DNA of 64,000 bases from Anaerolinea sp. (GCA_029975965.1 JARKOV010000108.1:1-64000); one strand, 5' to 3'. Positions 34,802-44,078 are shown, numbered from the stretch's first letter. The notes: generated by a model from the sequence alone, not told the origin. Made by a program: numbers and translations.

Positions 34802-34809
34802 GCTATAAT
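34802..34809 (+). promoter_or_regulatory. Extended -10 promoter element
   Basis: TGCTATAAT (TGn plus a perfect TATAAT) lies about 96 bases before the lytic transglycosylase start, in the divergent 34581-34904 gap. No good -35 box is seen. A further AT-rich repeat (AGAACTTTAATTCTATTTTAG) lies just upstream. On the opposite strand I could not pick a promoter for frr. Confidence 0.5.
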
Positions 34810-34904
34810 CAGGTTGTGACAGCTCAGCTCGACCGGATTGCTGCCCGAAACCCAAATTCAGACCTTTTTCCCCGGCGGCTGAACCTTAGATTGAGAGATA
34901 ACCG

Positions 34905-35585
34905 ATGAATGGCGCACAGAAGGCAATTTTACCCGGTATGATGATTGGAATGTTGGTGTTGGTCAGCCTGACCCGGTTGCTTGGGCTGACCGAGACCGCG
35001 CAGGCTTCTACCGAAGAAGCCCCGGCAATCCAGGCCTGGATCGAAGAACAGAAAGAATGGACCAACTCGCTGCCGGTGATCTTTTACAGCGAGGTTGAGG
35101 AGCCGGTCGTTGAGGTTAGCAAGGCTGAACCTGCCCAGGAGGAAGAACGCGATGCGGATTCTCGCGAAGGGTGCTCGGTGAGCAGCAACTTCCCCGACTC
35201 GGTGCTGCGCTGGTGCGACCTGATCGACCGGCACGCGGCGGACCACGGATTGGACCCCGATCTGGTGGCGGCGGTGATTTTACAGGAGAGCAACGGCAAT
35301 CCAGACGCCTACTCGTCCAGCGGGGCGGTGGGGCTGATGCAGGTGATGCCGCGCGATGGGATCGCAGCGGGTTTTCAATGCGTCAACGGTCCCTGCTTCG
35401 CATCGCGCCCCAGCATGAGCGAGCTCTACGATCCCGATTTTAACGTGGCCTACGGCACCCGCATGCTGGCGGGCTTGATTCAAAAGCGCGGCTCGATCCG
35501 CGAGGGATTGTTCGCTTACGGCCCGTCGAACATGGGCTATTACTACGCCGACAAGGTGTTAGGAATTTACGAGGCTCGCCGGTAA
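34905..35585 (+). CDS. Lytic transglycosylase (SLT domain)
   Basis: 226 residues. An N-terminal signal or anchor helix (about 12-28) is followed by a low-complexity Glu-rich linker and an SLT domain (about 105-226). The catalytic Glu is in AAVILQESNGNPDAYSSSGA (about 123-142), followed by VGLMQVMPRDG and FNVAYGTRMLAGL. It cleaves peptidoglycan glycan strands outside the membrane. The linker holds SVSSNFPDSVLRWCDL, and additional cysteines may form disulfides. Confidence 0.9.
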   Translation: MNGAQKAILPGMMIGMLVLVSLTRLLGLTETAQASTEEAPAIQAWIEEQKEWTNSLPVIFYSEVEEPVVEVSKAEPAQEEERDADSREGCSVSSNFPDSVLRWCDLIDRHAADHGLDPDLVAAVILQESNGNPDAYSSSGAVGLMQVMPRDGIAAGFQCVNGPCFASRPSMSELYDPDFNVAYGTRMLAGLIQKRGSIREGLFAYGPSNMGYYYADKVLGIYEARR

Positions 35586-35655
35586 ACGGCATAGAATCGC
35601 GGCGAGGTGAGATCTGAATTGGGGTCATCGAACCTGGTCCTCTGTCAAATGTAAT

Positions 35656-35703
35656 TTAATGGGTTATTTTGAGGGCAAAGCCCCCAAAATAACCCATTAA
35701 AAT
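35656..35703. terminator. Long AT-rich hairpin between convergent genes
   Basis: TAATGGGTTATTTTG(A/G)GGGC faces its near-perfect complement around AAAG. It lies between the transglycosylase and the convergent PP2C gene and probably terminates both. The GGGC-AAAG-CCC centre resembles that of the dispersed 70-bp palindromes, but the arms differ. Confidence 0.65.
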
Positions 35704-35742
35704 CAGTCTGACTGACTACTAGATACTTTCTTTGCCGCTTGT

Positions 35743-36921
35743 CTATGGATTGGGGCGCAGCGTGTTGGTCGGCCAGGGGGTCAGCGTCGCGCCGCCGTCT
35801 TCCAACGAAAAAGATGGCGAAGGAGTCTGGCTGGGGGTGCTGCTGGGCGCGAATCGGGTTTGGCTGGGTGAGGTTGTCGCAGCCTGAGCTTCGACCGTCG
35901 CGGTCGGCGCCTGGACCGCCGGGAGGGTGATCGTCATGGTTGGGGTGGGGGTGGTGAATGGATTGGGCAGCACCAACCGGTCGCGGGACCACAGCCAGGC
36001 GCCGATGCCCAGCCCAACCACCAGCGCCAGGCCCACCACGCCCATGCACCCGGCGCCAAACCAGCGCCATGGGCTGCTCGCCCTGCGCGCTGCGGGCCGG
36101 GCTGCCTGGATCTCTTCGGGCATCTGGAAGGTGACCAGGGTGATGTTATCGTGCCCGCCGCGTTGGATGGCCAGGTCGACCAGGCTCTGCGAGGCGGCTT
36201 CCGCCGGCATTTTCTGGTAAGCGGCGAGAATTTCAGCATCGCTGATCAGGTCGGTCAGCCCGTCGCTGGTGAGTAACACGCGGTCGCCGGGCAGCAACGG
36301 GTAGCCCTGGTTGGCCTGCGCCTGGGCGTTGCTCTCCCCTTCGGCGATGCGCATTCGCACATCCACCTCCGGCGGCACCGGCGAGCCCAGGTAGCGGCGA
36401 ATGACGTGGGCATTGGGGTGGTTGTTCACCTCTCCAGGTCCCAATATCCCGCGCTCAATCGCTTCCTGGATCCAGGTGTGGTCGGTGCTTAAGCGGTGGA
36501 TCATCCCGCTGCGGATCAGGTAGATGCGCGAGTCGCCCACCGTGGCGGTGTACAGGCGGTTGCCGATCACCCAGGCGCAGGCGCAGGTCGCGCCCATGCC
36601 GGCCTGGTCGGGATTCATCAGCGCCTGGTCGCGGATGGCGTCGGAGGCAGACTGCACCGCGTCGATTAAAATCCCGGTCGGGTGTTGAGCGTTGCTTTTG
36701 GCAACCGTGTGGCTGATCACATCGACTGCCAGCTCGGCGGCGACTTCGCCGGCACGGTGCCCCCCAATGCCGTCGGATAGCACCGCGAGCAGCACGGGGT
36801 TAGGCCCCTGTGGTCCGAAGGTGAAGGCCGACACGCCGTAGCGATCTTCGTTCTCCTTGCGTTTGACTCCCGGGTGGCTGATGGCAACGACCGGGACGGT
36901 GGTGTGCTCCAGGCGGTTCAT
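35743..36921 (-). CDS. PP2C-type Ser/Thr phosphatase with a membrane anchor
   Basis: 392 residues. The PP2C domain (about 5-265) has HPGVKRKENEDRYG, metal Asp in LLAVLSDGIGGHRAGEVAAE, LLTSDGLTDLISD and GGHDNITLVTF. A transmembrane helix (about 290-310) is followed by a Pro/Thr/Ser-rich extracytoplasmic tail. It removes phosphate from Ser/Thr-kinase targets. It overlaps the upstream VWA-FHA gene by 4 bases (ATGA), so the two act together. No Hanks kinase is in the window. Confidence 0.92.
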   Translation of the reverse strand: MNRLEHTTVPVVAISHPGVKRKENEDRYGVSAFTFGPQGPNPVLLAVLSDGIGGHRAGEVAAELAVDVISHTVAKSNAQHPTGILIDAVQSASDAIRDQALMNPDQAGMGATCACAWVIGNRLYTATVGDSRIYLIRSGMIHRLSTDHTWIQEAIERGILGPGEVNNHPNAHVIRRYLGSPVPPEVDVRMRIAEGESNAQAQANQGYPLLPGDRVLLTSDGLTDLISDAEILAAYQKMPAEAASQSLVDLAIQRGGHDNITLVTFQMPEEIQAARPAARRASSPWRWFGAGCMGVVGLALVVGLGIGAWLWSRDRLVLPNPFTTPTPTMTITLPAVQAPTATVEAQAATTSPSQTRFAPSSTPSQTPSPSFSLEDGGATLTPWPTNTLRPNP

Positions 36922-38867
36922 GCGCTCTCGTCCGCCTGTTCGAGGGATTCGACCACCGGCTGGCGCAGGGCGGGCGGCTTGGTCAATTCAAAGCGGAAGG
37001 TGACTCTTCCAATATGAATCAGGTCATCGTGGGCAAGCTGCTTGCCCTCGGGAGGCAGGGGGGTGAAATTGACCCAGGTGCCCGCAACCGAGCCTTCATC
37101 CAGCAGGGTGAAACCGCTTTCTCCGTTGCGCACCAGGCGCGCGTGCACCTTGTTAACCGAGGCATCTTCCACCAGCACCATCGCCTGTCGGGCGTCGCTG
37201 CCCAGGGTCAGCTCGCTCCGGTTGAGCGGGATCAGGCTGCCCGGGACGGGTTGCTCGTCATCGGTGACGCGGATCAAACGGGCCGGGATGCCGGGTGAGG
37301 TGGCGGTTTTAGGCAGGCTGCCCCGCTCGCTGGCGGCGCGCCGGTTGCGCGGCACGTCCTGGGCGATCGAAACCGGCTGGGTGACCGGGTCCTCGCGGCG
37401 GCGCTTCTCCGCCTGCCTGCGCCTGCCGCGCAGCCGGTTTTCCCCGAACACGATCAACCCCAGCACCAACCCGGCCACCAGCACCGCGGCGACCGCGACC
37501 AACCCCCGGCTGGAGACACGCTGCAACAGGTTGGTGACCGGCGGGTTGGCCACGATGATCTCGATCGGGGTGTCGATGCTCGAAGCCGAGAGACCCAGTG
37601 AATCGACCACCTCGATGCGCATCGTGTGCACGCCGCTCTCGGTCAGGCCGCTGAGATCCCACTCGAGAACATCGAAGGGCGGCGCGCTTCTCTCCACCAC
37701 CAGCGCGCCATCCTGGTACAGCCTGGCGGTTTGCAAAGCGCGTGGATAACCGTCGGGAAATTCGATCAGAACCTGCAGGGGGTGTGAATCCGGTAAGAGG
37801 ACCGACTCCTCGCCGTCGGCAGGGTCGCTCCACATGCGCTCGAGGCGGGTGGGCGGTGAGAGGAAGATGGGGTTCGGCGGCTTGATCTCGAGGGTGTAAT
37901 CGAGCCGCTGAGAGATGCCGGCAAACCCTTCGCGCGCCAGGCCGATGGTGATAATGTGAGCGCCGCTCTGCCGGACGGTGGAGACGAAATTCAGGGTGTA
38001 GGTTTTGCGCAACGGAGCGACCCAGCTTTCCAGATCGGGCAACGTCTCGCGCCCCGCGATGAGGGTCAGGCGCCCGCCGGTCGTGTCGGTCAGGTTTTGC
38101 AGCGCGCTGGTATCGGGAACGGCGTTGTCCAGGCTGTTGACGGCCACCCAGGCGAAAATGCGCACCCCGGCCTGTTGGGCGCGGCTGGCCAAATCTTGCA
38201 GGCTGGGAGCCAGCGACGGCGCGACCGGCGGGGTGATCCATAAGATGGCGCGCTTGACGCGCGGTTCCGCCGTCTGGTCGGCGACCAGGTCGACAGCGGT
38301 GGTCAAGCTGAAAATATTCACCTCGGTTTGCATGTTGGGTTGGTAACCCGCCAGCGCTGTTGCCAGCTCGAGCGGGTTGTTGCTGAGAATGACCTGCAAG
38401 CCGGTGTTGGTGGAGAAACTGTACCTGTCTTTTCCAGACTCGGGCTGGCGCATGGCCCATTCTTCCAGGGCGGTGCGGATAAAGTCCAGTTGCGTGCGGT
38501 CGCCAAAGCGGGTGTTCAGTTGGGTTCCGGGGGTGAGGGCGATGGTGAATTGCAGTCCCGGCTCCACCTCAGCCAGGGTCAGGTTGCCCACCGCCTGCCC
38601 GTCTTCCTCCACGATCACATCCCCGGCGGCGAGGTCTTCGATAAAATTGCCCTGGCTGTCGTAAGCCTCGAACGACAATTGCAGGGTAGGGAAGGCGAGC
38701 GTGCTCAGCCCGTAAGCCACCAGGCGCGCCTGGGATTGCGAGCGGACCGGCTGGGCGGCGAAAAGCAGCAGGCAAGCCGTTAAAACGAGAATGCCCGCCC
38801 GCCACCGCAGCGTGACTGCCGGGAGGGGTTGTTTCGGAACGCACTGCCCGCCTGATCGTCTACTCAT
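36918..38867 (-). CDS. VWA-like and FHA domain membrane protein
   Basis: 649 residues. A signal helix (about 22-42) is followed by a VWA-like extracytoplasmic domain (about 60-290), an Ig-like region (about 300-455), a transmembrane helix (about 465-487) and a basic cytoplasmic linker (RLRGRRRQAEKRRRED). The C-terminal FHA domain (about 535-630) has LTLGSDARQAMVLVEDASVN and VHARLVRNGESGFTLLDEGS. FHA domains bind phosphothreonine, so the protein likely links an outside signal to Ser/Thr phosphorylation, with the adjacent PP2C reversing it. Confidence 0.87.
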   Translation of the reverse strand: MSRRSGGQCVPKQPLPAVTLRWRAGILVLTACLLLFAAQPVRSQSQARLVAYGLSTLAFPTLQLSFEAYDSQGNFIEDLAAGDVIVEEDGQAVGNLTLAEVEPGLQFTIALTPGTQLNTRFGDRTQLDFIRTALEEWAMRQPESGKDRYSFSTNTGLQVILSNNPLELATALAGYQPNMQTEVNIFSLTTAVDLVADQTAEPRVKRAILWITPPVAPSLAPSLQDLASRAQQAGVRIFAWVAVNSLDNAVPDTSALQNLTDTTGGRLTLIAGRETLPDLESWVAPLRKTYTLNFVSTVRQSGAHIITIGLAREGFAGISQRLDYTLEIKPPNPIFLSPPTRLERMWSDPADGEESVLLPDSHPLQVLIEFPDGYPRALQTARLYQDGALVVERSAPPFDVLEWDLSGLTESGVHTMRIEVVDSLGLSASSIDTPIEIIVANPPVTNLLQRVSSRGLVAVAAVLVAGLVLGLIVFGENRLRGRRRQAEKRRREDPVTQPVSIAQDVPRNRRAASERGSLPKTATSPGIPARLIRVTDDEQPVPGSLIPLNRSELTLGSDARQAMVLVEDASVNKVHARLVRNGESGFTLLDEGSVAGTWVNFTPLPPEGKQLAHDDLIHIGRVTFRFELTKPPALRQPVVESLEQADESA

Positions 38868-38980
38868 GCATCATCATCCGCGGATCCTCCACACTGCTCT
38901 GAAAGATCCACTGGGCGTTCGTTGGGTGGACAAATCGATGGCGCATCGATACTTCAGGGGGCGACTTCCCCATGATTATA

Positions 38981-39991
38981 TCAATCGTACTTCAACATTT
39001 GATCACGCACTTCGGCCCATTTGAGCGCGTCGGCGATGGCTTGCTCGATGGGCAGTTTCGCCTCCCAGCCCAACAGGCGCAAGGCGGTGTCGGCGTTGGC
39101 ATACGCGCCGGCCACGTCGCCGGGGCGGGGCGGTTTTTCCACTTTGTTGATCGGTTGGCCGTAAACTTTCTCGAAGGCGGTGACCAGCTCGCGGACGGTC
39201 ACGCCGCGCCCGGTGCCCAGGTTGATGACCACGTAGCGCTCCCCGGTGCCGAGGCGCTCAAAGACCTGCGGAAACTGCTCGACGGCCATCACGTGTGCCT
39301 GCGCCAGGTCCCAGACGTGGATGTAGTCGCGGATGCCCGTGCCGTCGCGGGTTGGCCAGTTGGTGCCGGTGATCTCGAACTCGGCTTGCGTGCCGCGCGC
39401 CGTGTTGACCATGCGACCGAGGACGAGCGAGGGATTCTTCACCTGCAGGCCGGAGCGCATCTTGGGGTCCGCGCCGATCGGGTTGAAGTAGCGCAGTGCG
39501 ATGGCTTTCATGTCGTAGGTGTGGCAGAAATCCTGCAGGATCATTTCCATCATGTACTTGGTGCGCGCGTAAGGGCTGCCGGGGCGGAGCGGCGCGTTTT
39601 CGGTGACCATGAAACCGGGAACGGTGTCGTAGACCGAGGCAGACGAGCTGAACACCACCTGCTTGCAGCCGAGCCGGTTGAGGTTGTGAAAGAGGACCAA
39701 GGACTTGGCCACGTTCTCGGTGTAGTATTCGTAGGGCATGTCCACCGACTCCGGCACGATGATCAGCGCGGCGCAGTGGATGGTGGCGGTGATTTCAGGA
39801 TGTTCGCGGAAGATTTGCTCGAGCACCGCCACGTTGGCGATATCGTCGTGGTAAAAGATGCGCCCACGGGTGAACTCGATGCGCCCTTTGACCAGGTTAT
39901 CGAGGATGATGGGGGTATGGCCGCTGTCTTCCAGCGCCGAGCAGATCGTGCTGCCGATGTATCCGGCTCCGCCGGTGACCAAGACTTTCAT
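38981..39991 (-). CDS. galE: UDP-glucose 4-epimerase
   Basis: 336 residues, extended short-chain dehydrogenase. The NAD site is VTGGAGYIGSTIC (about 5-17). Catalytic Ser lies in VFSSSASVYD, and the Tyr-x-x-x-Lys pair is in SPYARTKYMMEMIL. GTGIRDYIHVWDLAQAHVMA is typical of GalE. It interconverts UDP-glucose and UDP-galactose for glycan synthesis. The ATGA overlap with the membrane glycosyltransferase upstream places it third in an operon. Confidence 0.93.
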   Translation of the reverse strand: MKVLVTGGAGYIGSTICSALEDSGHTPIILDNLVKGRIEFTRGRIFYHDDIANVAVLEQIFREHPEITATIHCAALIIVPESVDMPYEYYTENVAKSLVLFHNLNRLGCKQVVFSSSASVYDTVPGFMVTENAPLRPGSPYARTKYMMEMILQDFCHTYDMKAIALRYFNPIGADPKMRSGLQVKNPSLVLGRMVNTARGTQAEFEITGTNWPTRDGTGIRDYIHVWDLAQAHVMAVEQFPQVFERLGTGERYVVINLGTGRGVTVRELVTAFEKVYGQPINKVEKPPRPGDVAGAYANADTALRLLGWEAKLPIEQAIADALKWAEVRDQMLKYD

Positions 39992-42144
39992 GGTTTTGCC
40001 TCCTGTGGTTGTTCTTGTACGGGTTCCTGCCGGGGCTCGTCACAGCGGTATCCGTCCAACACCGATTGTACCGCGGCATTTCGCTCTGCGCCGGGTCTGG
40101 TTTGTTTTTCGATCCGTTCCCATAACCGGCAGACGGAGAGCTCATAGACCGGGGCGATGCTCGCGGCGAGGCGGGTCTGCTCCAACGCGCGCTGCCAGTC
40201 GCCGGTGTAGGCGTAGGCTTCGATGAAGGGAAAGCGCTCGGTGGGGTCGTTGGGGTAATCCCCACTGGCGAAGCCGGCTTCACCCAGCTCGACGACCCGC
40301 TGCCAATCCCCGAGCTGGCGAGCCAGGTCAGCTTTCTCGAAATAATAGCACCAACTGCTCTCGCTCTGCACGCCGAACAGCGCCGCCGGCAGGGAGGGTT
40401 CACCCTCAGGCAGGATGGGCGCGGTGCTCGAAAGCACCATGGCTTCGCGCAGGTAGCGGGGCAGGGTGTAGTTGCCGGCTTCGATCTGCGGATCGAGCAC
40501 GCGCACGCAGCCCGGTGGGTTGTAATAGAACGCGACCGCCAGCGAAGTGTTGCCCTGATATTCAGCGGCGAGGTAATCCCAACGGAGCTCGATGCCGGGC
40601 TGCAAGGCGGGGATGTTGGTGCCAACGCGGATGGTCGGGTAATACAGGGCGTAGCTCATCTGCAGGCTGCGGTTGTCTGGCGCAAAGACCCAGTTGAGCG
40701 GGGCGGTGAGCGAGTTGTCGGAATAGTGGCGCATGGGCAACTCGTTGGAGAGCAGCACCGTTCCCGGCTCCAGCGCGGGCATGCGCCACGCCAGTTGCCA
40801 GAACATGCGCTGCTGGACGTTCCAGTCGCGCACGTAGACGATGGCGCGCTGGTACTGGTACCCGGCGCAAAAGCCCAGCGCCACCGCCAGCGGCAGCACG
40901 CGCAGCCAGCGCGGCAGCGGGGCCAGGTGGAGCAGCCCCACGACCACCAGCGCCGCGCCCGGCATGTAGGAGAGGTTGAAGCGGTCGAAATGGAAGGTGA
41001 GCTCCAGCGGCAGGTTGATCATCCAGTAGGGCACGCCGCCGACCACCAGCGCGACCAGCCCCACCAGCAGCGGGGCGGTGAACCACCGGCGCGATTCATC
41101 GCTCTCGCGCACCCTATCGCGCGTCATCCAGGCGAACGCCAGGCAAAATATGGCTCCGGCGGCCACCACGCCCCAGAAAATGAGCATCAGGTTGGGGGTC
41201 AATTCTTCGTGGGTGGGCAGGCGGAAGGCGTTTTTCCAGACCAGCCCGCTGGTGAACCAGATGTCGCGCGCAATGCGCCCCAGCAGGCGGAGCACTGTGC
41301 CCGCCGGGTCGGCACGCAGCAGGCTACCGAAGACCGTCTCGTAGGTGGCGGGCTTGAAAAAGAAGGTGCGCCAGACGATCACCCCTGCCAGGTTGACCAG
41401 GTACGGCAGCCAGGCCAGCAGCGCAACGCCCCAAACACGGAGCGGCGCCTGGCGCTGTTCAGCATCCAGCAGGTGCCGGCGCAGTTGCGCTTCGGCAGGG
41501 GTGGCATCGCCCGTCGGCGTGGTGGGGCGCGGCGCCCGGCGCAAGGGCAGGCTGCCGCCGTCGCGCAAGATGAGGTAGATCAGCAGCGGGCGGAGCAGCT
41601 CGAGGAAGAACCAGTATTCCATGCACAGCAGGTTGACCAGCCCCAGGAACCAGGCCAGCGCCGAGGCGGCCCAAAAGCGGCTCGGGTTGCGCAGGGCGTA
41701 GGCGGTGAGGGCGAGCGACCCGACGAAAGCCGAAAGGATGATGAAGAAATGGCTGTAAACCAGCGCGATGAACTGCTGGCTGAAGCCCGGATACACCAGG
41801 AAGAGGGCCGCCGCCCAGGCGGCAAAGTCGCTGCGCCGCGGCCAGGCCAGCCTGATCAGCCACCACAGCGCCAACCCGCTGATCCAGCGCCAAAAAATGG
41901 CGAAAACCTGCCAGGCCAGCGGGTGCGCGCCGAGCAGGGGCGTGGTCAGGCGGTAGAGCAGTCCCCAAAACGGGCGGTTGGTCGAGAAATAGCGCTCCAG
42001 GCCGGCGTCGCCGTAGGTGCGCGCGATCCAGCCGATGGGGAAATCGTCCCAATACCAGCCCATGCGCGGCACCCACAGGCCGTAAGCCAGCACGCACAAC
42101 CCGAGCAGGAAGGCGGGGACGAGGAAAGGCTGGAATCGTTTCAT
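39988..42144 (-). CDS. Multi-spanning membrane glycosyltransferase-like protein
   Basis: 718 residues, with ten or more transmembrane helices up to about residue 520 and a soluble C-terminal part with helical repeats. The early MGWYWDDFPIGWIARTYGD (about 29-47), with its Asp pair in the first loop, resembles the catalytic-loop position of GT-C enzymes that use polyprenyl-phosphate sugars. A dolichol/undecaprenyl-phosphate sugar synthase (GT2) is the upstream gene, which fits a donor-acceptor pair. The start at 42144 overlaps the GT2 stop by 4 bases; a longer ORF to 42378 lies within GT2. Confidence 0.8.
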   Translation of the reverse strand: MKRFQPFLVPAFLLGLCVLAYGLWVPRMGWYWDDFPIGWIARTYGDAGLERYFSTNRPFWGLLYRLTTPLLGAHPLAWQVFAIFWRWISGLALWWLIRLAWPRRSDFAAWAAALFLVYPGFSQQFIALVYSHFFIILSAFVGSLALTAYALRNPSRFWAASALAWFLGLVNLLCMEYWFFLELLRPLLIYLILRDGGSLPLRRAPRPTTPTGDATPAEAQLRRHLLDAEQRQAPLRVWGVALLAWLPYLVNLAGVIVWRTFFFKPATYETVFGSLLRADPAGTVLRLLGRIARDIWFTSGLVWKNAFRLPTHEELTPNLMLIFWGVVAAGAIFCLAFAWMTRDRVRESDESRRWFTAPLLVGLVALVVGGVPYWMINLPLELTFHFDRFNLSYMPGAALVVVGLLHLAPLPRWLRVLPLAVALGFCAGYQYQRAIVYVRDWNVQQRMFWQLAWRMPALEPGTVLLSNELPMRHYSDNSLTAPLNWVFAPDNRSLQMSYALYYPTIRVGTNIPALQPGIELRWDYLAAEYQGNTSLAVAFYYNPPGCVRVLDPQIEAGNYTLPRYLREAMVLSSTAPILPEGEPSLPAALFGVQSESSWCYYFEKADLARQLGDWQRVVELGEAGFASGDYPNDPTERFPFIEAYAYTGDWQRALEQTRLAASIAPVYELSVCRLWERIEKQTRPGAERNAAVQSVLDGYRCDEPRQEPVQEQPQEAKP

Positions 42145-43178
42145 TCCCCCGGTTTTTCCTCGTCTGGGGTGGTTGGGTCGGGCTTTGCCGCGGAAGCGGC
42201 AGGAGCGCGGGTCGGGCGCAAGATGTAGATCGGTCGCCCCTTGACTTCCTGGAAGATGTATCCGATGTACACGCCGATGAAACCAAGCAAGATCATCAGG
42301 ATGCCGCTGACCACCAGGATGACGAACATCAGCGAGCTCCAGCCGGGCTCGAGCTGGGCGCGCTGCCCGGTGAACCACAGGCTGAGGACGTAGATCATCT
42401 CGGCGAGGGCCAGAAGGAGCATCAACCCGCCCAGTGAGAGACCGATGTAGAGGGGCACCAGCGAGAAGGAAAACACCGCGTCGCGCGCCAGGCGGATCAT
42501 TTTGCGCAGGGTGTACTTCGACTTTCCGCCGAGGCGTTCCGGCGACGCGTAAGGCAGGACCACGGTGCGGAAGCCGATCCAGGAGACCATGCCGCGCAGG
42601 AAGCGGTGGTACTCGCGCATGCCGCGCAGCGCGTCCAGCGCGGGGCGAGCCAGCAGGCGGAAATCCGCCCCGCCCGGCAGCACTTGCGTCTCACCGATGC
42701 GGTTGATCAGGCGGTAGAAAAGGTTGGACGACCAGCTCTTGAAGCCCGTCTCTTCGGCGGCGCGCTGGGTGAGGACGACCTCGTAACCGGCCTGGGCGAG
42801 ATGCAGCATCTCCGGGATGAGCGACGGCGGATGTTGCCCGTCGCCGTCCATGCTGATCACATAATCGCCTTCGGCGGCGTCCAGCCCGGCGCTGAGGGCG
42901 GCCTGGTGCCCGAAATTGCGGCTGAGCTCGAGCACGCGCACGCGCGGGTCGGCGTCCTGGATCGAGCGCAAAGTCTCCGCGGTCGCATCGGTGGAGCCAT
43001 CGTTGACGTAGTACAGGCTGAAGCGGTGCGGGAGGGCGTCGATCTGCTCGCAAAGCAGGCGGTGAAAAATGGGCAGCGCCTCCTCTTCATTGTAAACGGG
43101 GATGACGATGCCGACGGAAAGCGGCTCGGACGAGCGGTTTGAATTGGGCAAGGTCGCACTCGCGGGCGGATGAATCAC
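42141..43178 (-). CDS. Family 2 glycosyltransferase, polyprenyl-phosphate sugar synthase type
   Basis: About 345 residues. The GT2 domain (about 22-250) has VGIVIPVYNEEEALPIFHRL, DGSTDATAETL, the DxD-type MDGDGQHPPSLI and ELSRNFGHQAALSAGLDAA. Two transmembrane helices near the C-terminus (about 245-310) make it GtrB/DpmA-like. It would load a sugar on undecaprenyl phosphate for the next gene. The GTG at 43178 is a guess: a TATACT lies only 4 bases before it, so the true start may be slightly further in. Confidence 0.88.
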   Translation of the reverse strand: MIHPPASATLPNSNRSSEPLSVGIVIPVYNEEEALPIFHRLLCEQIDALPHRFSLYYVNDGSTDATAETLRSIQDADPRVRVLELSRNFGHQAALSAGLDAAEGDYVISMDGDGQHPPSLIPEMLHLAQAGYEVVLTQRAAEETGFKSWSSNLFYRLINRIGETQVLPGGADFRLLARPALDALRGMREYHRFLRGMVSWIGFRTVVLPYASPERLGGKSKYTLRKMIRLARDAVFSFSLVPLYIGLSLGGLMLLLALAEMIYVLSLWFTGQRAQLEPGWSSLMFVILVVSGILMILLGFIGVYIGYIFQEVKGRPIYILRPTRAPAASAAKPDPTTPDEEKPGE

Positions 43179-43291
43179 CCCAAGTATAACCCAGATTCCG
43201 CGCCGGATATCGCCGCCGGTTGGGTCGACCCGCAGCCTGGGCACGGAAAAGCAGAGATGTTGTACAATGGACTTTATTTAAGAGGTGAACT

Positions 43292-44044
43292 ATGCGACTC
43301 AGCCCGGGCCAACCCGCTCCCGATTTTCAACTACCCTCGCATCTTGGAAAAGACGTCCGCTTAAGCGACCTGCGCGGTCGAAACGTGGTGCTCGCCTTCT
43401 TCCCGCTGGCCTGGACGCCGATATGAACGAGCCAGATCCCGGCGTATGAGGCGGAATCAGCCTCGTTCGCGGGATTAAATACCCAGGTTCTGGGTATCAG
43501 CGTCGATCACGTGCCCTGCTTGCAGGCCTGGGCAGACCACCTGGGTGGCATTGGTTACCCGCTGCTGTCGGATTTCTGGCCGCACGGCGAGCTGGCGCGC
43601 TGTTATGGCGTGCTGCGCAGCGAGGGATATTCCGAACGGGCTTTATTCGTCATCGACCGCGATGGGATCATCCGTTACATCGACATCCACGACATCGACA
43701 GCCAGCCGGATAACGAAGCGCTGCGAGCGGTGATCCGGGGCATCGACCCTGAGGCCGCCGCAAGCGAAGCCACCCGTGAGGTGGTGGAAGACGCGCCTTT
43801 GCCCCACGGGGGGATCGTGATGTACTGCACGCCGTGGTGCAGCGACTGCAAACAGGCGCGCACCTGGCTGATGCAGCGCGGTTTCAAGTTCACCGAGTTG
43901 GATATCAGCCGCAATCGCACCGCCGCCGAGCAGGTGCGCGCCTGGGCGGGGGGCAACCAGGTCACGCCGACCTTTGAAATCGACGGCACAGTGATCGTGG
44001 ATTTTGACGTGGAGCGTCTGAAGCAAGTCTTGAAGGTTGCTTAA
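43292..44044 (+). CDS. Peroxiredoxin-glutaredoxin fusion with in-frame TGA (selenocysteine candidate)
   Basis: 250 residues when TGA at 43424-43426 (codon 45) is read as an amino acid. The reading frame is otherwise open from ATG 43292 (AGAGGTGAAC upstream) to TAA 44044. The AhpE-like peroxiredoxin part (1-about 160) begins [39 protein letters not shown] puts the TGA exactly at the peroxidatic cysteine. [10 protein letters not shown] follows. The C-terminal glutaredoxin-like domain (about 170-250) has [13 protein letters not shown] and [15 protein letters not shown]-like hairpin follows the TGA. The fusion would reduce peroxides using its own glutaredoxin domain. The alternative is a nonsense pseudogene, but the position argues against that. 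Confidence 0.88.
43424..43464 (+). promoter_or_regulatory. Candidate bacterial SECIS element
   Basis: Downstream of the TGA, GAGGC (43448-43452) and GCCTC (43460-43464) form a 5-bp stem with the 7-base loop GGAATCA. The loop begins 26 bases after the TGA and starts with GG. Known bacterial SECIS hairpins lie about 16-37 bases after the codon and need a G among the first two loop bases. An outer ACGAG/CTCGT pairing (43427-43431 with 43462-43466) is an alternative fold. Confidence 0.6.
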
Positions 44045-44046
44045 AT

Positions 44047-44078
44047 AAAAAACCGGCGGCACCGCCGGTTTTTTTTAA
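44047..44078. terminator. Bidirectional intrinsic terminator
   Basis: AAACCGGCGGC and GCCGCCGGTTT-like arms (AACCGGCGG/CCGCCGGTT) with A- and T-runs on the two sides. It serves the peroxiredoxin gene and the convergent aldo/keto reductase gene. Confidence 0.9.

Noticed and set aside
38868..38980. TATAAT on the minus strand (38980-38975) as promoter of the VWA-FHA gene
   Set aside because: It lies about 110 bases from the start and no -35 or TGn element accompanies it; too weak to list.
40726..42228. 500-residue antisense frame over the membrane glycosyltransferase
   Set aside because: It is a GC-skew shadow of a gene with clear transmembrane structure; no recognisable motif.
43424..43426. 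TGA taken as a nonsense mutation making the peroxiredoxin a pseudogene
   Set aside because: The TGA is the only defect, falls precisely on the catalytic Cys codon, and is followed by a SECIS-like hairpin; selenocysteine is the better explanation.
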